Source: JBOEGW01 sp050633625
GTDB taxonomy: Bacteria; Pseudomonadota; Alphaproteobacteria; Rhodobacterales; Rhodobacteraceae
Length of the DNA stretch: 64,000 nucleotides
Assembly (NCBI GenBank): GCA_050633625.1
Contig: JBOEGW010000011.1
Location: forward strand, 1-64,000
Direction of reading: 5' to 3'
This document shows, one piece after another, positions 26,594-34,316 of this stretch; position 1 is the first letter of the stretch, and each line of letters begins with the position of its first letter. Under the pieces are notes generated by a model that was not told the DNA's origin, searched no databases, and saw nothing but the letters and a program-made list of their open reading frames with translations. The position numbers and the translations under genes are program-made.

Positions 26594-27487
26594 CTAGCTC
26601 AGTTCAATTCCGTCCGCCTCTAGCTCTTCCTTCATCCAACGGGTGAAATACCTCTGCGCATGACTTGGCGCGCGATCATTCGCGCTGACCAGCCAGTAAT
26701 TCTGGCCAGTTTTTGCACGAAACTCGAACGGCGCAATCATCCGTCCATCCTTCATCGCCTCAAGATCGAGTGTCTCCCACGCCAAAAACACCCCTGCCCC
26801 GCTCATCGCCGCATCAAAGCACAGGCTCCCATCCGAAAACTCCGGCCCCGGCCCAAGTGTCATAGTGCGCAGACCAAGCGGCGCCAGCCAATCATCCCAG
26901 CTGTAGGCCGCATGGGTGTCGCGAATGATCGGCACATGCCGCAGATCCTCCGGCACCAAGAGCTGCTTCTGCCACTGTGGCGCGCAGACCGGCATGATGC
27001 GATGCGCGAACAGTTTTTCCGCGCGCAAATCTTCATACGGCCCAGCGCCGATCCGAAGACAAAGATCCACGTCGCTCACTTTCGGGTCAACAAGCTCCAC
27101 AGTCGCCTCGATCCGCACCTTGATATCCGGGTGGCGCGCAGTGAAGCGGGGAAGACGGCGCACCAGCCAGCGCGCGGCAAAAATTGGCGCAGCACTCACC
27201 ACCAGCGAGGTGCGGCGGTCCCGCTGCGCTTCGGCCACCGCTGCCTCGATCTGAGCGAACCCAGCCCGCAGCCGCCCCTCCATCGCCCGGCCAAGATCAG
27301 TTGGCACCATGCCCCGGCGCGACCCGACAAAAAGCGGCGCACCAAGCGCGATTTCGAGCGATTTGATCCGCTGGGAGACTGCGCCGGAGGTAATGCCTAG
27401 CGCCTCGCCAGCCGCGGCAAGCGAGCCGTATCGAAAGACAAAATCAGCGGCGTGAAGGCCAGAGAGGGGCAAATCAGATAGTTTCAT
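26594..27487 (-). CDS. LysR family transcriptional regulator (GcvA type)
   Basis: A 297-residue LysR regulator. The N-terminal helix-turn-helix spans about residues 10-60, with GSLAAAGEALGITSGAVSQRIKSLE; the C-terminal effector domain is that of the GcvA-like subgroup (LCFDAAMSGAGVFLAWE). The target is unknown; the divergent partner is only a tiny gene, with ABZJ_00895 and acpS following. A GATTTT-N8-AAAATC inverted repeat four bases upstream of the start is a likely autoregulatory site. Confidence 0.9.
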   Translation of the reverse strand: MKLSDLPLSGLHAADFVFRYGSLAAAGEALGITSGAVSQRIKSLEIALGAPLFVGSRRGMVPTDLGRAMEGRLRAGFAQIEAAVAEAQRDRRTSLVVSAAPIFAARWLVRRLPRFTARHPDIKVRIEATVELVDPKVSDVDLCLRIGAGPYEDLRAEKLFAHRIMPVCAPQWQKQLLVPEDLRHVPIIRDTHAAYSWDDWLAPLGLRTMTLGPGPEFSDGSLCFDAAMSGAGVFLAWETLDLEAMKDGRMIAPFEFRAKTGQNYWLVSANDRAPSHAQRYFTRWMKEELEADGIELS

Positions 27488-27490
27488 ATA

Positions 27491-27510
27491 GATTTTCTAA
27501 ACTAAAAATC
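27491..27510. promoter_or_regulatory. Inverted repeat GATTTT-N8-AAAATC, putative LysR site
   Basis: A 20-base perfect-armed palindrome in an AT-rich gap between lysR and the divergent small gene. LysR regulators usually bind such interrupted palindromes with a T-N11-A core near their own promoter. Location and symmetry suggest it; the sequence alone cannot confirm it. Confidence 0.5.
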
Positions 27511-27549
27511 CAGAAATCTCCATTTTTAATCGAGACAGTGGAGAAGATA

Positions 27550-27720
27550 ATGACAGCAAACCTAAAGGATCATCCCATGACCCATTTTCTCCCCCGCCTG
27601 CTGCGCCCTCTCCCTGTTCGCCGGCTCCAGCCACCTGACCCGCTGGACCACCCAGACGTGAGCCGCATGAGCCCGCGCGAACTCGCGGACCTGCCAAGTC
27701 CACGCCCGGCAAAACCCTAG
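27550..27720 (+). CDS. Small basic protein with PRELADLP motif
   Basis: A 56-residue frame, rich in Pro, Arg and Leu, that ends SPRELADLPSPRPAKP. GGAGAAG precedes the ATG at 27550; the frame could also start at the GTG at 27538. I do not recognise a family. The RELADL fragment recalls the end of DUF1127 proteins, but the rest does not. It is divergent from lysR and precedes the ABZJ_00895 gene by 62 bases, so it could be a LysR target. Short length and biased composition make this uncertain. Confidence 0.42.
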   Translation: MTANLKDHPMTHFLPRLLRPLPVRRLQPPDPLDHPDVSRMSPRELADLPSPRPAKP

Positions 27721-27782
27721 CGCGCATTGCCTTGCCCGCCCGCTCCGCATAAAGTCCCGGCGAGTTTAACGAGGGGACAACA

Positions 27783-28202
27783 ATGACCATCCATCCGCTG
27801 CGATACGCTGGCATCTATGTGATCGGCGTGATCGCCATGGGCATTCTGAGCGTGGGACTCGCCATGTTGATTGGCGTTGATCTCAAAGGCGCCGCCGCCA
27901 TCGTGCCCACCATCGCCGCCGCGATGATCGAAGGCCAGAAACAAGGCGCGGCGAGCGGGCGCAAGTTCGACAACGCAGAAGCCTGGCGCGCGGCGGGGAT
28001 CGCAAGCATGATGGTGATCGGTGTGAACATGATCATTGGCGCTGTGCTGTTTCTTCTGCCCGCAACCCAAGCATTCTTGAGTCAAGTCGGCATGGGCCTG
28101 ATCCTTGGGGCCATCTTGTTTGCCCTTGCAATCCAACTCGCCGCGAACCGTTGGTTCTTGCAAATGGGCGCAAGAGCCGGCGCCGAAAAGACTGCTTCAT
28201 GA
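27783..28202 (+). CDS. ABZJ_00895 family membrane protein
   Basis: A 139-residue membrane protein with four helices. The amphipathic stretch after helix 2 (AAAMIEGQKQGAASGRKF) is the hallmark of the ABZJ_00895 family, which has no known function. GAGGGGAC precedes the ATG. Its stop overlaps the acpS start (ATGA), so expression is coupled to that essential gene. Confidence 0.82.
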   Translation: MTIHPLRYAGIYVIGVIAMGILSVGLAMLIGVDLKGAAAIVPTIAAAMIEGQKQGAASGRKFDNAEAWRAAGIASMMVIGVNMIIGAVLFLLPATQAFLSQVGMGLILGAILFALAIQLAANRWFLQMGARAGAEKTAS

Positions 28203-28627
28203 TCATCGGGATTGGCACCGATCTCGCCAATATCGAGCGCATTCAAGGCGTGCTGGATCGGTTTGGGGATCGGTTCCGCAATCGCGTTTTCACCGAAGTC
28301 GAACTTGCCAAAGCGGCGCGGCGCAAAGACGAAGCGGGCACATTGGCCAAACGATGGGCGGCCAAGGAAGCCTGCTCCAAGGCGCTCGGCACGGGGCTGC
28401 GCATGGGCATCAATTGGCGCGATATGGCCGTGAGCAATATGCGGACGGGCCAGCCAACAATGACACTTACCGGATGGGCGGAAGCCCGCCTCAAGACGCT
28501 TGTTCCCCAAGGTCATGAGCCGCGTATTCACGTCACCCTGACCGACGACCACCCTTGGGCGCAGGCGATTGTCATGATCGAAGCCCTCCCCACAGGCACG
28601 CCTCCGCTTGGCCCCTACGAAACTTGA
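28199..28627 (+). CDS. acpS: Holo-[acyl-carrier-protein] synthase
   Basis: A 142-residue phosphopantetheinyl transferase that loads the prosthetic group from CoA onto acyl carrier protein. The magnesium site is in IIGIGTDLANIERI (Asp8) and the second block in WAAKEACSKALGTG; a third typical block is TDDHPWAQA. The start overlaps the previous stop; the ATG at 28199 gives the usual IIGIGTD opening, and the longer frame from 28151 is not needed. It is followed by lepB, rnc and, further on, era, as in many alphaproteobacteria. Confidence 0.95.
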   Translation: MIIGIGTDLANIERIQGVLDRFGDRFRNRVFTEVELAKAARRKDEAGTLAKRWAAKEACSKALGTGLRMGINWRDMAVSNMRTGQPTMTLTGWAEARLKTLVPQGHEPRIHVTLTDDHPWAQAIVMIEALPTGTPPLGPYET

Positions 28628-28682
28628 CTCCCCCCTTTGGACGGCCCATATCGCCCCTACAATTCCAAACAAGGTATACCCA

Positions 28683-29459
28683 ATGGCTGAGAAGAATAAC
28701 GAGTTCGTCGAAACCATCAAAACGGTCTTTTGGGCGCTGATCATCGCCGGACTTTTTCGCACGCTGTTGTTCCAACCGTTTTGGATTCCGACAGGTTCCA
28801 TGAAAGACACTATGCTGATTGGGGATTTCTTGTTCGTGAACAAGATGGCCTATGGGTATTCCAAGTATTCCTGCCCTTTCGCGATGTGCCCAATTTCCGG
28901 CCGTATCCTGGCTTCGGATCCTGAACGTGGCGATGTTGTGGTGTTCCGTCATCCAACTCTGAAAACCGATTACGTCAAACGTCTGGTCGGCCTGCCCGGT
29001 GACAAAATTCAAGTGAAAGACGGAGTCTTGTACATCAACGGCGCTGCGGCTGAACAAGTGCCTGACGGCACGTTTGAGGAAGTCAAAGCCCCGCAAGGAC
29101 GTTTCGCCACAACACCGATCTGCGCGAATGCCCCGGTGGGCGAAGGCGCGACATGCATCAAGGAACGCAGTATCGAAACGCTGCCAAACGGCGTCCAACA
29201 TAGCGTTTTGAACGCCTTCAATTCCGGCTCAGACAATACAAAGGTCTTCACAGTCCCCGCCAAGCACTATTTTTTCATGGGCGACAACCGGGACAACTCT
29301 CTTGATAGCCGCGTTGAGCGCAGCGCAGGCGGCGTTGGCTTTGTCTCGGAAGAATACCTTTTGGGTCGTGCCGATCGGATCATCTTCTCGGCGGCGGGCA
29401 AACGGTTGTTGTATGTCTGGACCTGGCGCAAAGACCGTTTCTTCAAGGCAATAAATTGA
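28683..29459 (+). CDS. lepB: Signal peptidase I
   Basis: A 258-residue membrane peptidase that removes signal peptides of Sec and Tat substrates. A membrane helix spans about residues 14-31. The Ser-Lys dyad is Ser39 in PTGSMKDTM and Lys99 in DYVKRLVGLPGD. The closing box GDNRDNSLDSR is intact. CPFAMCP, with two cysteines near residues 64 and 69, and a third and fourth Cys near ICANAPVGEGATC are a Rhodobacterales-type insertion. The start ATG was chosen to give a normal short N-terminus. Its TGA overlaps the rnc start. Confidence 0.96.
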   Translation: MAEKNNEFVETIKTVFWALIIAGLFRTLLFQPFWIPTGSMKDTMLIGDFLFVNKMAYGYSKYSCPFAMCPISGRILASDPERGDVVVFRHPTLKTDYVKRLVGLPGDKIQVKDGVLYINGAAAEQVPDGTFEEVKAPQGRFATTPICANAPVGEGATCIKERSIETLPNGVQHSVLNAFNSGSDNTKVFTVPAKHYFFMGDNRDNSLDSRVERSAGGVGFVSEEYLLGRADRIIFSAAGKRLLYVWTWRKDRFFKAIN

Positions 29460-30136
29460 AGGTTTCGAGCGACATAAACGACTTCTCTGACCGATTGGGC
29501 TACACATTCAAACGGCCTGAATTGCTCATTCGCGCGCTGACCCATGGGTCGATTTCCACCGACACTCGCCCCGACAATCAGCGGCTTGAGTTCCTTGGTG
29601 ATCGCGTGCTTGGCCTTGTCATGGCCGAAGCGCTCCTCAGCGCCGATGCGGATGCCTCAGAAGGGCAACTTGCGCCCCGCTTCAACGCGCTGGTGCGCAA
29701 AGAAGCCTGTGCCGATGTGGCACGGGAACTCGACGTGGGCGCTGTCCTCAAATTAGGCCGCTCTGAAATGATGTCAGGCGGACGGCGCAAACAAGCGCTG
29801 TTGGGCGACGCGATGGAAGCGGTGATTGCGGCGGTGTACCTTGATGGGGGATTCGAAGCGGCGCGCGATTTGATTACTCGGATATGGGGCGCGCGCATTG
29901 ATCTCGTCGAGGATGATGCACGGGACGCAAAAACAGCTTTGCAAGAATGGGCACAAGCCCGCAAAATGCCTCCTCCGAAATACACAGAACTTGCGCGCAA
30001 AGGGCCAGACCACGCGCCGGAATTCACGATCCAAGCCGCGCTGGACAATGGTGAAACCGCCAAAGCAACTGCCAAAGCGAAACGCAGCGCTGAACAAGCC
30101 GCCGCCCAAGCGCTGCTTGATCGAATCGGCGGCTAA
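29456..30136 (+). CDS. rnc: Ribonuclease III
   Basis: A 226-residue RNase III, which cleaves double-stranded RNA in rRNA and other transcripts. The signature RLEFLGDRVLGLVMAEAL holds Glu45 and Asp49; the second acidic pair is in LLGDAMEAVIAAVYLDGG. A C-terminal double-stranded RNA-binding domain (FTIQAAL... KRSAEQAAAQALL) closes the protein. No ATG is near the domain start, so the TTG at 29456, overlapping the lepB stop by four bases, is the likely start. Its stop shares one base with the next ATG. Confidence 0.96.
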   Translation: MKVSSDINDFSDRLGYTFKRPELLIRALTHGSISTDTRPDNQRLEFLGDRVLGLVMAEALLSADADASEGQLAPRFNALVRKEACADVARELDVGAVLKLGRSEMMSGGRRKQALLGDAMEAVIAAVYLDGGFEAARDLITRIWGARIDLVEDDARDAKTALQEWAQARKMPPPKYTELARKGPDHAPEFTIQAALDNGETAKATAKAKRSAEQAAAQALLDRIGG

Positions 30137-31005
30137 TGTCTGCGAACGTCCGCGGCGCACTCTTCATGGTTTTGTCCATGTGCGCCTTTTCATTTGAGGA
30201 CGCGCTCTTAAAGCACGCCTTTGGTGAAATCTCCCGCGGGCCCGCCTTTACCCTGTTCAGCCTCACCGCCTTATCGATTTGCATCATGTTATCGGTCCGC
30301 GCGGGCGAAACAGTATTTCCACGCGCATTTCTATCGAAAGGCTTGGTGATCCGCTCCATCATCGAGCTTGTCGGCCGGTTGTTCTTTACCCTCTCGCTCG
30401 CATTCGTCTCCCTCTCGCTCACTTCGGTCATCCTCCAAGCCACGCCCCTCGTTGTGTCCCTCGGTGCAATGTTTTTGTTTGGCGAACGCATTGGCCCGCG
30501 ACGCTGGATCGCTATGGCAATCGGGTTTGCGGGAGTGCTTTTGATCTTGCGCCCAGCCCCTGGCCTGTTCGACCCTTTGGTCATTTTGCCGATTTTGGGG
30601 ATGCTTGGTTTTGCCGGGCGCGACCTCGCCACCCGCGCCAGCCCTCCGCATGTGTCTGGCCGACAGCTCGGAACACTTGGCTTTCTGGTGACAACCATCA
30701 CAGGCTTATTGATGTGGGCTGTTGATCCGCGCCCACCAGAACCAGCCGCCCTGCTCACATGGGGCGCTGTCATCTTGGCAGGGGTAATCGGCAGTATCGC
30801 TTACAATTCACTGACCATCGCAATGCGTTCCGGCGAAGTCTCGGTGGTGGCACCATTTCGCTACTCGCGTCTGATCATCGCGCTCACAATCGCCTATTTC
30901 GCCTTTCAAGAACGACCAGATGCCCTCACCTTGATCGGTGGTACAATGATCGTGGGCAGTGGCATTTACACACTCGTTCGCTCGCATCAAAAGGCCCCAG
31001 CCTGA
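30136..31005 (+). CDS. DMT (EamA) family transporter
   Basis: A 289-residue membrane protein with ten helices in two EamA halves. FMVLSMCAFSFEDALLKHA opens the first half and LTWGAVILAGVIGSIAYNSLTIAMRSGE belongs to the second. EamA proteins export amino acids or other metabolites; the cargo cannot be told. TAATG places its start directly on the rnc stop. It lies between rnc and era, breaking the common rnc-era pair together with a truncated haemoglobin. Two more EamA proteins are at 48.7 and 55.1 kb. Confidence 0.85.
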   Translation: MSANVRGALFMVLSMCAFSFEDALLKHAFGEISRGPAFTLFSLTALSICIMLSVRAGETVFPRAFLSKGLVIRSIIELVGRLFFTLSLAFVSLSLTSVILQATPLVVSLGAMFLFGERIGPRRWIAMAIGFAGVLLILRPAPGLFDPLVILPILGMLGFAGRDLATRASPPHVSGRQLGTLGFLVTTITGLLMWAVDPRPPEPAALLTWGAVILAGVIGSIAYNSLTIAMRSGEVSVVAPFRYSRLIIALTIAYFAFQERPDALTLIGGTMIVGSGIYTLVRSHQKAPA

Positions 31006-31054
31006 GGTCATTCGCCACCTTTCTATTCGTCAAAAACAGGCGCATAAATCAGGC

Positions 31055-31486
31055 ATGACAGAACAAAATCCACTTCAGCGTTTCGACATGGACCGCGAGG
31101 ACATCGACCGGCTCATGACAGCATTTTACGCCCGAATCCGCGTTCACGACACGCTCGGACCCATTTTCATTCGCGCCATTGGCGCCCCGAATGATCCAAA
31201 CTGGGCAAAGCACGAGGCGAAAATCGCGTCGTTCTGGCGCAATGCTATCTTGATGGACCGTGACTATCGCGGCAGCCCAATGCAGGCGCACTTTCAGAAC
31301 GGTGAGGTGAAACCAGAGCATTTCGAACCTTGGCTCGATCTGTTTCATATGACCGCCCGCGACGTGCTGTCTCCGGCCAAAGCAGCAAGCATTTGCTCGC
31401 TGGCGGATCGGATTGGCAATGGGCTGCGTTGGGGGCTGGAAAGCGCCCATGAAAATCGTATGGGTGATGTGCCGAACCTGCGCTAA
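31055..31486 (+). CDS. Group III truncated haemoglobin
   Basis: A 143-residue protein of the 2/2 globin fold. RFDMDREDIDRLMTAFYARIRVHDTLGPIF is the start of the helical fold, FWRNAILMDRDYRGSPMQAHF the central block, and FEPWLDLFHMTARDVL the end region typical of group III. The haem-binding His should be in MQAHF. Functions proposed for the group are oxygen, nitric oxide or peroxide chemistry. The ATG at 31055 follows a weak ribosome site; the frame extends upstream inside the DMT gene and is not used. Confidence 0.85.
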   Translation: MTEQNPLQRFDMDREDIDRLMTAFYARIRVHDTLGPIFIRAIGAPNDPNWAKHEAKIASFWRNAILMDRDYRGSPMQAHFQNGEVKPEHFEPWLDLFHMTARDVLSPAKAASICSLADRIGNGLRWGLESAHENRMGDVPNLR

Positions 31487-31565
31487 CCATCATGCATGCA
31501 CGGATTGTGAAACCAGGCCGCATCGGCTATCTGGGGCCAACCGCCCCAAACAAAATAGGCTTGCC

Positions 31566-32474
31566 ATGACCACACGCGCCGGATTTGTAGCCCTTATCGG
31601 GGAACCCAACGCAGGGAAATCGACCCTGACCAACCACATGGTTGGTGCCAAGGTTTCGATCGTGACCCATAAGGTGCAAACCACCCGCGCGCGTATTCGG
31701 GGCGTCGCGATTGAGGGCGAGAGCCAGCTTGTGTTTGTGGATACGCCCGGTTTGTTCCAACCCAAACGACGCCTTGACCGTGCGATGGTGGCCGCCGCAT
31801 GGGGGGGGGCTGCGGATGCGGATGTGATCGTGTTGTTGATCGAAGCACATCGAGGCATCACAGCCGGGGTCAAAAACATTCTCAAGGGATTGGACGATAT
31901 CGGGGAAGGGCGCACAATCGCGCTTGCGATCAATAAGATCGACAAGGTTCAATCAGAGACCCTGCTCCAACTGACCCAAGAAATGAACGACCGCTATCCC
32001 TTCGTCGAGACCTTCATGATTTCTGCCGAGAAAGGCCACGGCGTCAAACAACTGCGCGAATGGCTTGCCGCGCGCGTCCCCGAAGGTCCTTGGCTTTATC
32101 CCGAAGACCAGATCGCAGACCTCCCCATGCGCATGATCGCCGCCGAAATGACCCGCGAGAAGCTCACCCTGCGCCTGCATCAAGAATTGCCTTATCAGCT
32201 GACCGTGGAAACCGAAGAATGGGAAGAACGCAAAGATGGCTCCGCGCGCGTTGATCAAATCATCTACGTGATGCGCGATGGTCACAAGGGGATCATTCTG
32301 GGCAAAAAAGGCGAAACCATCAAAGCCGTGAGCCAAGCCGCACGCGCCGAACTTGAAGAATTCATGGACCGCAAGATCCACCTTTTCTTACAGGTCAAAG
32401 TCCGACCCAACTGGCTTGAGGAAAAAGAGCGCTACTCAGAAATGGGTCTCGATTTTAAAGATGGGAATACATGA
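31566..32474 (+). CDS. era: GTPase Era
   Basis: A 302-residue GTPase that helps mature the 30S ribosomal subunit. The G-domain has GEPNAGKSTLTN (P-loop near residues 11-22), the TT of switch I, DTPGL and NKID. The C-terminal KH domain is marked by GHKGIILGKKGETIKAVSQ. A nine-base G-run at 31801-31809 lies in the G-domain; it is a slippage-prone spot but the frame is intact. The start is the ATG giving TRAGFVALIGEP. Its stop overlaps the next start by four bases. Confidence 0.96.
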   Translation: MTTRAGFVALIGEPNAGKSTLTNHMVGAKVSIVTHKVQTTRARIRGVAIEGESQLVFVDTPGLFQPKRRLDRAMVAAAWGGAADADVIVLLIEAHRGITAGVKNILKGLDDIGEGRTIALAINKIDKVQSETLLQLTQEMNDRYPFVETFMISAEKGHGVKQLREWLAARVPEGPWLYPEDQIADLPMRMIAAEMTREKLTLRLHQELPYQLTVETEEWEERKDGSARVDQIIYVMRDGHKGIILGKKGETIKAVSQAARAELEEFMDRKIHLFLQVKVRPNWLEEKERYSEMGLDFKDGNT

Positions 32475-32803
32475 GCAGGCTCGCCTCAGGACTTTGGGTA
32501 TCCGCCTATTTGGCGCGCCTTCAGGCTGAGGGGATGAGCGTTTATGTGATTGCGCGAGGCGATGAAACCGCCGGAGCTGTTCTGGTGAAACTGGCAACGC
32601 TCGACGGACAAGCGACAGCCTTTCAACGCCGCATTGATCTCATGACAAATGCGCGCAGATGGGACGTTTTGGCGCAAGGCGATGAGCGTGACGTCGATGA
32701 CACCATCCGCCAGCAGCGCAGTTTCGACCCCGATCTTTGGGTGATCGAGGTCGAAGATCGCCAAGGCCGTCACCTGTTGGATCAGCCGGGATTTAGCGAT
32801 TAA
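32471..32803 (+). CDS. DUF1491 family protein
   Basis: A 110-residue soluble protein. LASGLWVSAYLARLQAEGMSVYVI and the central TAFQRRIDLMTNARRWDV block match DUF1491, a family of unknown function found mainly in alphaproteobacteria and usually next to era and recO. Its ATG overlaps the era stop (ATGA), so it is coupled to it. Its 3' end overlaps the convergent GST gene by four bases. Confidence 0.88.
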   Translation: MSRLASGLWVSAYLARLQAEGMSVYVIARGDETAGAVLVKLATLDGQATAFQRRIDLMTNARRWDVLAQGDERDVDDTIRQQRSFDPDLWVIEVEDRQGRHLLDQPGFSD

Positions 32804-33774
32804 CCCCGCCCGTGCGGCGCGTCCCAGTCAAGCACTGGCCCGATCGGAATAATCCTGTTCGGATTGATCGTATCGTGGCTGTAATGATAGTGGCGAATGT
32901 AATGTTCAGGCACGCAGGTCGCCGCGACACCCGGCATCTGATACAATTCCCGCGCATAGGCCCAAAGATTGTCAAAATCGACCAAGCGATTGCGGTTGCA
33001 CTTGAAATGCCCGTGATACACCGGATCAAAACGCGCCAATGTGGTGAACAGTCGCCAATCCGCCTCGGTCACGTTGTCCCCCATCAAATACCGGTTTTGA
33101 CCAAGGTGATCTTCCAGCCAATCCAAGCTCTCAAACAAAGGTTTGATCGCCTCATCATAAGCTTTCTGAGTCGTCGCGAACCCCGCCTTATAAACACCGT
33201 TGTTGATCGTATCATACACCCGCGCGTTGATGTCTTCGATCGCATCGCGTTGCGCTTGCGGCCAATAATCATTGGTGTTTCCGGTGATCCCGTCAAAAGC
33301 GGAATTCAACATTCGAATGATTTCGGAGCTTTCATTGGACACGATCACATCTTGCTGTTTGTCGTACAAAACGGGCACTGTCACACGGCCTGATATCTGC
33401 GGATCAACCTTCGTATAGATCTGGTGCATATACTCCAGCCCAAACAAAGTATCGCCTGTCGCGCCTGCAAAATCGGCCGAAAAGGTCCAGCCCTGATCGA
33501 GCATATCGGGGTGCACCACCGAAATCGAAATGTGATCTTCCAAACCTTTGAGAGCGCGGAAAATCAGCGTGCGATGCGCCCAAGGACAGGCAAGCGAAAC
33601 GTAGAGGTGATAGCGCCCCGATTCGGCTTTGAACCCGCCTTCACCGCTCGGCCCCGGCGCGCCATCCGCCGTGATCCAGTTGCGAAACCCAGCCGTTGAG
33701 CGCACAAATTTGCCGCCCGTCTTGCTGGTGTCATACCAAATGTCTTCCCATGTTCCGTTTACGAGCTGGCCCAT
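32800..33774 (-). CDS. Glutathionyl-hydroquinone reductase (YqjG/ECM4 type)
   Basis: A 324-residue xi-class glutathione transferase-like enzyme that reduces glutathionyl-hydroquinones. The catalytic Cys63 is in YVSLACPWAHRTLI, and YPDVA-like and NESSEIIRMLN blocks continue the thioredoxin fold. The C-terminal helical domain carries the family WRLFTTLARFDPVYHGHFKCN block. GGAGG precedes the ATG at 33774. Such proteins often serve quinone or aromatic-degradation stress; nothing nearby gives a specific pathway. A 316-base non-coding gap separates it from the divergent cobalamin operon. Confidence 0.9.
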   Translation of the reverse strand: MGQLVNGTWEDIWYDTSKTGGKFVRSTAGFRNWITADGAPGPSGEGGFKAESGRYHLYVSLACPWAHRTLIFRALKGLEDHISISVVHPDMLDQGWTFSADFAGATGDTLFGLEYMHQIYTKVDPQISGRVTVPVLYDKQQDVIVSNESSEIIRMLNSAFDGITGNTNDYWPQAQRDAIEDINARVYDTINNGVYKAGFATTQKAYDEAIKPLFESLDWLEDHLGQNRYLMGDNVTEADWRLFTTLARFDPVYHGHFKCNRNRLVDFDNLWAYARELYQMPGVAATCVPEHYIRHYHYSHDTINPNRIIPIGPVLDWDAPHGRG

Positions 33775-34090
33775 AATGCCCTCCAATCTGTTAGGAAAGA
33801 CCTAACCCACAACAGCGTCGCGCATAACCCCTGTATGCGCATCCCCCATGTGCACCCACGCACAGAAAGAAGCCTCGCCCTGTCGAGCGCCGCCGCGTCA
33901 CCGGCGCAGTTGTCGCGGGTGCGGTTATTGTGACGGGCGCAAAATTGCCCTATACGATCCGCAGACGACGCCCCAAGGGGCCGGAGAGGTGGCCGCGCAT
34001 TGATCGACCCAGACCGGGGATCACCGCGCAGCATCGTCACAAAGTGAACGCCCTCTCTGTGCCCAAAACGAATGGACGAGAGGACCAGAC
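33775..34090. other. Non-coding gap upstream of the cobalamin operon
   Basis: Between the divergent GST and DUF6732 genes I see no credible gene. It must contain the operon promoter. I looked for the conserved core of a cobalamin riboswitch (the B12 box and the GCCACTG-type segment) and did not see it. A weak reading frame on the minus strand from 34040 has no family features. GAGAGGA precedes the first start codon. Confidence 0.6.
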
Positions 34091-34315
34091 ATGAAATTCT
34101 TTACCACCCTACTTCTGCTCCTAACGCCCGGTTTTGCCTTGGCGCATCCAGGCCATTTGATTGACTCCGCTGGTCACGATCACATTGTCGCGGGCGTTGC
34201 GATCGGCGTTGCGATTGGTGTCGCGATCTGGGGCATCATCAAAGGCCATGATGAAGAAGACGCCAACGAAGACAGGGCGGATGAATCGCCGGACGGCGAC
34301 GTGCAGGAGGCCTAG
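34091..34315 (+). CDS. DUF6732 family small secreted or membrane protein
   Basis: A 74-residue protein. Residues 1-18 are a signal peptide ending GFALA, and the mature end would begin HPGHLIDSAGHDH with four His within 13 residues. A Gly/Val/Ala/Ile membrane segment (about residues 33-50, VAIGVAIGVAIWG) and an acidic tail of about 22 residues follow. It matches my memory of DUF6732, of unknown function. The HPGH start recalls the metal-binding N-terminus of HupE/UreJ permeases. It is one base before cbiX at the head of the cobalamin operon, so a link to cobalt is plausible. Confidence 0.8.
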   Translation: MKFFTTLLLLLTPGFALAHPGHLIDSAGHDHIVAGVAIGVAIGVAIWGIIKGHDEEDANEDRADESPDGDVQEA

Positions 34316-34316
34316 A

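Noticed and set aside
31449..31565. Cys-rich extension (MCRTCANHHACTDC) in frame before era
   Set aside because: It overlaps the end of the truncated haemoglobin gene in another frame, and Era begins normally at 31566.
31801..31809. Run of nine G inside era, considered as a frameshift
   Set aside because: The frame is continuous and Era motifs are intact on both sides.
33759..34040. 93-codon minus-strand frame in the GST/DUF6732 gap
   Set aside because: It overlaps the GST start, has no recognisable features, and no ribosome site was seen.
33775..34090. Cobalamin riboswitch before the cob operon
   Set aside because: The conserved core and B12-box sequences were looked for and not seen. A covariance search (Rfam Cobalamin model) would settle it; a significant hit would reverse this.
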